Shown here: positions 3,855-6,626 of the stretch, one piece after another | Position numbering within the stretch: the first letter of the stretch is position 1 | Layout of the letters: every line of letters starts with the position of its first letter | Source: Amphritea sp. | GTDB lineage: Bacteria > Pseudomonadota > Gammaproteobacteria > Pseudomonadales > Balneatricaceae | Direction of reading: 5' to 3' | Assembly: GCA_018067325.1 (NCBI GenBank) | Contig: JAGPUU010000142.1 | Location: 1-6,626, forward strand | DNA length: 6,626 nt | Made by a program: the position numbers and the translations under genes | Notes under the pieces: model-generated | Told to the model about the DNA's origin: nothing | The model's input: only the letters and a program-made list of their open reading frames with translations | The model's database searches: none

Positions 3855-5957
3855 TTACTCTACAGACTCATCAACTTCCAGATCACGCATAGTCAGCTTA
3901 ATACGGCCGCGTGGATCCACGTCCAGTACCTTAACCTTAATCACATCATCCATCTTGATATAGTCGGTTACTTTCTCGATACGCTTGTTAGCGATTTGAG
4001 AGATGTGAACCAGACCATCTTTACCTGGCAGGATGTTAACAAAGGCGCCGAACTCTTCCAGACGTACAACCTTACCTTCGTATACCTGACCAACTTCAGC
4101 TTCAGCAGTGATCTCTTTAACTTTATCAACAGCGGCCTGGGCTGCAGCTTTATCAGCTGCATAGATGCGAACAGTACCGTTATCTTCGATATCGATAGTC
4201 GCGCCGGTCTGCTCAGTCAGGGCACGGATAGTTGCTCCACCCTTACCAATAACGTCACGGATCTTCTCAGGATTGATCTCAAGCAGAGTCATCGCTGGCG
4301 CATTGTCTGGTAGTTCCGGACGAGCGTAACCGATAACCTTAGCCATCTCTTTCAGGATGTGAGCACGAGCTTCATAAGCCTGCTCCAGAGCGATATCCAT
4401 GATCTCTTCGGTAATACCGGTGATCTTGATATCCATCTGCAGTGCGGTAACACCAGCATCGGTACCCGCTACTTTAAAGTCCATGTCACCCAGGTGATCT
4501 TCGTCACCCAGAATGTCGGTCAGTACAGCAAAACGCTCGCCATCTTTAACCAGACCCATCGCAATACCAGCAACAGGCGCTTTCAGAGGTACACCCGCAT
4601 CCATCATAGATAGAGACGCACCACAAACAGACGCCATAGAGCTTGAACCGTTAGATTCAGTGATCTCAGACACTATACGGATAGTGTATGGAAACTCTTC
4701 CTGAGATGGCAGAACCGCAGCAACACCACGACGCGCCAGACGACCATGACCTACTTCACGACGGCTAGTGAAACCAACACGTCCTGCTTCACCTACAGAG
4801 TAAGGAGGGAAGTTGTAGTGCAACATAAACGGATCGCGGCGTTCGCCTTCAATCGCATCGATGATCTGCTGATCACGTGCTGTACCTAGTGTACAAGTGA
4901 CTACTGATTGAGTTTCGCCACGGGTAAACAGAGAAGAACCGTGAGTACCGCGAAGTACATCAATCTCAACTTCGATACCACGAACAGTCTTGGTGTCGCG
5001 ACCATCGATACGTGGATGCCCATCAATAATGCGGCCACGAACAATCTCTTTCTCCAGAGATTTAAAGATATCGCCTACTTCACCGGCAGAAGGCTGACCT
5101 TCTTCACCGCACAGCGCTGCAACAACTTTAGCGCGAGCATCAGACAGTGAGCCCTGACGTTGCATCTTGTCAGCAGTCTGGTAAGCAGCATTAATGTCTT
5201 CACCAACAGACGCACGGACCTGCTCGATCAGTGCTTCGTTCTTAGCTTCAGGCGTATATTCCCAACGAGGCTTACCCGCTTCAGCAACCAATTCGTTGAT
5301 CGCATTGATAGCAACCTGCATCTGCTGATGGCCATAAACTACAGCACCCAGCATTTCATCTTCAGACAGTTCCTGAGCTTGAGACTCAACCATCAGAACC
5401 GCTTCAGAAGTACCGGCAACAACCATGTCTAGCATGGAAGTTTGTAGCTCTTCATAAGTTGGGTTCAGCGAGTAACCCGCTTCTTCAGTGTAACCGACCC
5501 GAGCGCCACCGATAGGGCCCTGGAATGGAATACCGGAAACAGCTAGTGCAGCAGAAGTACCGATCAGTGCAGCGATATCAGGATCGTTAATCTTATCCGC
5601 AGATACAACAGTACAGATAACCTGTACTTCATTCATGTAACCTTTCGGGAACAGTGGACGGATTGGACGGTCGATCAGGCGAGAAGTCAGTGTCTCTTTC
5701 TCAGATGGACGCGCTTCACGCTTGAAGAAACCACCAGGGATACGGCCTACAGCGTAGTACTTTTCCTGATAGTGAACAGCCAATGGGAAGAAGTCCTGAC
5801 CTTCGCGAGCAGATTTAGCTCCAACGACTGTACACAGAACCTGTACTCCGCCCATAGTAACCAATACAGCACCGCTTGCCTGACGGGCAATGCGACCTGT
5901 TTCCAGGGTAACTTCATGCTTACCGTACTGGAACGTTTTAGTAATTGCTTGTGGCAC
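3855..5957 (-). CDS. pnp: Polyribonucleotide nucleotidyltransferase (PNPase)
   Basis: The 700-residue protein is full length for the family (711 in E. coli). PNPase is the phosphorolytic 3'-to-5' exoribonuclease that turns over mRNA, alone or within the RNA degradosome. In order it shows a first RNase PH domain (about 10-140), an all-helical linker (about 220-300), and a second RNase PH domain (about 310-530). The second PH domain holds [20 protein letters not shown] (phosphate binding) and [15 protein letters not shown] near 480-494 (catalytic aspartates). A KH domain follows with its GKGG loop at 571-574, then an S1 domain (about 620-692, [13 protein letters not shown]). The start is GTG at 5957, chosen because TAAGGA sits 8 bases upstream and the protein then begins [12 protein letters not shown]. 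An in-frame ATG at 6011 would add 18 unrelated residues. It follows rpsO, with a hairpin leader suited to autoregulation. The stop is TAA. Confidence 0.97.
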   Translation of the reverse strand: MPQAITKTFQYGKHEVTLETGRIARQASGAVLVTMGGVQVLCTVVGAKSAREGQDFFPLAVHYQEKYYAVGRIPGGFFKREARPSEKETLTSRLIDRPIRPLFPKGYMNEVQVICTVVSADKINDPDIAALIGTSAALAVSGIPFQGPIGGARVGYTEEAGYSLNPTYEELQTSMLDMVVAGTSEAVLMVESQAQELSEDEMLGAVVYGHQQMQVAINAINELVAEAGKPRWEYTPEAKNEALIEQVRASVGEDINAAYQTADKMQRQGSLSDARAKVVAALCGEEGQPSAGEVGDIFKSLEKEIVRGRIIDGHPRIDGRDTKTVRGIEVEIDVLRGTHGSSLFTRGETQSVVTCTLGTARDQQIIDAIEGERRDPFMLHYNFPPYSVGEAGRVGFTSRREVGHGRLARRGVAAVLPSQEEFPYTIRIVSEITESNGSSSMASVCGASLSMMDAGVPLKAPVAGIAMGLVKDGERFAVLTDILGDEDHLGDMDFKVAGTDAGVTALQMDIKITGITEEIMDIALEQAYEARAHILKEMAKVIGYARPELPDNAPAMTLLEINPEKIRDVIGKGGATIRALTEQTGATIDIEDNGTVRIYAADKAAAQAAVDKVKEITAEAEVGQVYEGKVVRLEEFGAFVNILPGKDGLVHISQIANKRIEKVTDYIKMDDVIKVKVLDVDPRGRIKLTMRDLEVDESVE

Positions 5958-5965
5958 GATTATAT

Positions 5966-5970
5966 TCCTT
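5966..5970 (-). promoter_or_regulatory. Ribosome-binding site fixing the GTG start of pnp
   Basis: AAGGA on the minus strand lies 8 bases upstream of the GTG at 5957. No comparable site precedes the in-frame ATG at 6011. Confidence 0.7.
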
Positions 5971-6022
5971 ACCTTTATGCAAAATAAAAAAATGTCTGTG
6001 CGACGTAACACCGGCCTCTTTT

Positions 6023-6076
6023 AGCCAGTACTCTGCTGGACTCTTATCGATTCAAGAGTTCACCAGAGTACAGGCT
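6023..6076 (-). promoter_or_regulatory. Long hairpin in the pnp leader, likely RNase III/PNPase autoregulation site
   Basis: An imperfect stem of about 23 bp pairs 6023-6045 with 6054-6076 around a loop of about 8 bases. Its core includes AGTACTCTG with CAGAGTAC and CTCTT with AAGAG. It lies about 65 bases upstream of the pnp start in the rpsO-pnp spacer. In E. coli the equivalent leader stem is cut by RNase III and the product is then degraded by PNPase, lowering pnp expression. The same role here is inferred from position and shape. Confidence 0.7.
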
Positions 6077-6106
6077 GGTTGGTGTATACGTTGTACAGAC
6101 TCATGA

Positions 6107-6128
6107 TAAAAATCCGAATTTTACGGAT
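6107..6128 (-). terminator. Weak hairpin with T-tract in the rpsO-pnp spacer
   Basis: On the minus strand ATCCG and CGGAT (6124-6128 with 6112-6116) enclose a 7-base loop and are followed by a short T-tract. The stem is only 5 bp, so it could be a secondary attenuator behind the main terminator or chance. Confidence 0.3.
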
Positions 6129-6131
6129 CTT

Positions 6132-6164
6132 AAAAAGCACCGGGGTCATCAAAGATGACCCCGG
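6132..6164 (-). terminator. Terminator/attenuator between rpsO and pnp
   Basis: A perfect 11-bp stem (6140-6150 with 6154-6164, CCGGGGTCATC/GATGACCCCGG) has a 3-base loop. On the minus strand it is followed by TGCTTTTTAAG. It begins 9 bases after the rpsO stop, matching the position of the E. coli rpsO t1 terminator, which lets part of the transcription continue into pnp. The interrupted T-tract fits partial readthrough. Confidence 0.88.
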
Positions 6165-6173
6165 AACATTATC

Positions 6174-6443
6174 TTAGCGACGCAGACCCAGACGCTTGAT
6201 CAGATCAGCGTAACGAGTAACATCTTTCTTCTTCAGGTAGTCCAGCAGCTTACGACGCTGGTTTACCATGCGGATAAGACCGCGACGAGAATGGTGGTCA
6301 TGGATGTGACCTTTAAAGTGAGACTGCAAACCAACAATGTTGTTAGTCAGCAAAGCAACTTGTACTTCAGGAGAACCAGTGTCACCTTCGCCACGAGCAT
6401 ACTCAGCTACGATCTCAGCTTTCTTTTCTACAGATAATGCCAT
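6174..6443 (-). CDS. rpsO: Small ribosomal subunit protein uS15
   Basis: The 89-residue product is the exact usual length for S15, a primary 16S rRNA-binding protein of the 30S platform. Recognisable parts are the N-terminal [21 protein letters not shown], the central [19 protein letters not shown] with the rRNA-contacting HDHHSRRG motif, [13 protein letters not shown], and the ending LGLRR. The start at 6443 is fixed by GGAG 8 bases upstream and by the family N-terminus MALSVEKK; an in-frame ATG at 6476 would add 11 foreign hydrophobic residues. It lies between truB and pnp in the classic order. In E. coli S15 represses its own translation by binding its mRNA leader; the hairpins upstream here may serve the same purpose. 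Confidence 0.98.
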   Translation of the reverse strand: MALSVEKKAEIVAEYARGEGDTGSPEVQVALLTNNIVGLQSHFKGHIHDHHSRRGLIRMVNQRRKLLDYLKKKDVTRYADLIKRLGLRR

Positions 6444-6569
6444 TTTTAAAACTCCAAAAAATAATATGCACACCACATTTGTGGTGGATTAATAGTCGCG
6501 TTGTACCGAGCATATTGTCAGTTCAACGTCAGATTGCCGGTGTCGCCTAGGCCACACCAGCAAATTCAA
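6444..6569 (-). promoter_or_regulatory. rpsO: truB-rpsO spacer and rpsO leader with two hairpins
   Basis: The 126-base leader contains two inverted repeats. TTGCTGGTGT/ACACCGGCAA (6554-6563 with 6534-6543, one G-T wobble) lies just after the truB stop. The perfect 6-bp CACCAC/GTGGTG (6471-6476 with 6481-6486, 4-base loop) lies 27 bases before the rpsO ATG. Neither is directly followed by a T-tract, so they do not look like simple terminators. The nearer one is a candidate S15 autoregulatory structure. A CTGACA about 20 bases before TATTAA could be part of an rpsO promoter, but the spacing is poor. Confidence 0.45.
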
Positions 6570-6626
6570 TTACAGGTCCTGAGTACTCATCAACCGACGC
6601 GGCAATAACTGCCCGGCGGTGTCAAC
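6570..6626 (-). CDS. truB: tRNA pseudouridine(55) synthase, C-terminal end only
   Basis: Only 18 codons and a TAA stop are inside the window. The residues GQLLPRRLMSTQDL resemble the end of TruB, where a glycine-x-x-x-PRRL stretch closes the C-terminal domain. The position directly upstream of rpsO on the same strand is the conserved gammaproteobacterial order. TruB makes pseudouridine 55 in the T-loop of tRNAs. The call rests on this short match plus context. Confidence 0.75.
   Translation of the reverse strand, partial: VDTAGQLLPRRLMSTQDL

Noticed and set aside
3996..5987. Several plus-strand open frames of 63-105 codons across pnp
   Set aside because: They are antisense shadows of a highly conserved coding sequence and have no recognisable products.
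5958..6011. ATG start for pnp at 6011
   Set aside because: It would add 18 residues unlike any PNPase N-terminus, and it has no ribosome site. The GTG at 5957 has TAAGGA at 8 bases.

Overview
The window looks like chromosomal DNA of a gammaproteobacterium, most likely a marine Oceanospirillales-type organism. The right half carries the conserved block truB-rpsO-pnp on the minus strand. The products read as typical gammaproteobacterial PNPase and ribosomal protein S15, and PNPase is followed by a CreA-family lipoprotein. The genus assignment is inference only.

Right side (about 3300-6626, all minus strand): the last 18 codons of truB, a leader with two hairpins, rpsO (S15), a terminator, a leader with a long RNase III-type hairpin, pnp with a GTG start, a strong terminator, then a creA-like lipoprotein gene. 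These are RNA-metabolism and translation housekeeping functions: tRNA pseudouridine synthase, ribosomal protein and RNA-degrading phosphorylase. The envelope lipoprotein sits beyond their terminator.

Left side (1-3300) is looser. A YciC/UPF0259-like membrane protein (+) ends in a terminator. It converges on an AT-rich orphan PD-(D/E)XK nuclease-like gene (-). Next come an apparently gene-poor stretch, a secreted TlpA/DipZ-type thioredoxin-fold protein (-), and a small cysteine-rich protein (+) driven from a promoter covered by a near-consensus Fur box.

The most unusual content is in the spaces between these genes. They are packed with a modular repeat made of CTAGA-delimited mini-hairpins. 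The stem sequences differ from copy to copy, yet pairing is kept. Three separate genes (YciC-like, TlpA-like, CreA-like) end exactly where such an array begins, and each takes its TAG stop codon from the array's first bases. The arrays continue into one of two tails: a GTTGGG...CCCAAC hairpin tail, or a tail of about 105 bp with a perfect DnaA-box 9-mer. The second tail occurs twice, on either side of the Fur-regulated gene. This dispersed element family is the best candidate for something undescribed.
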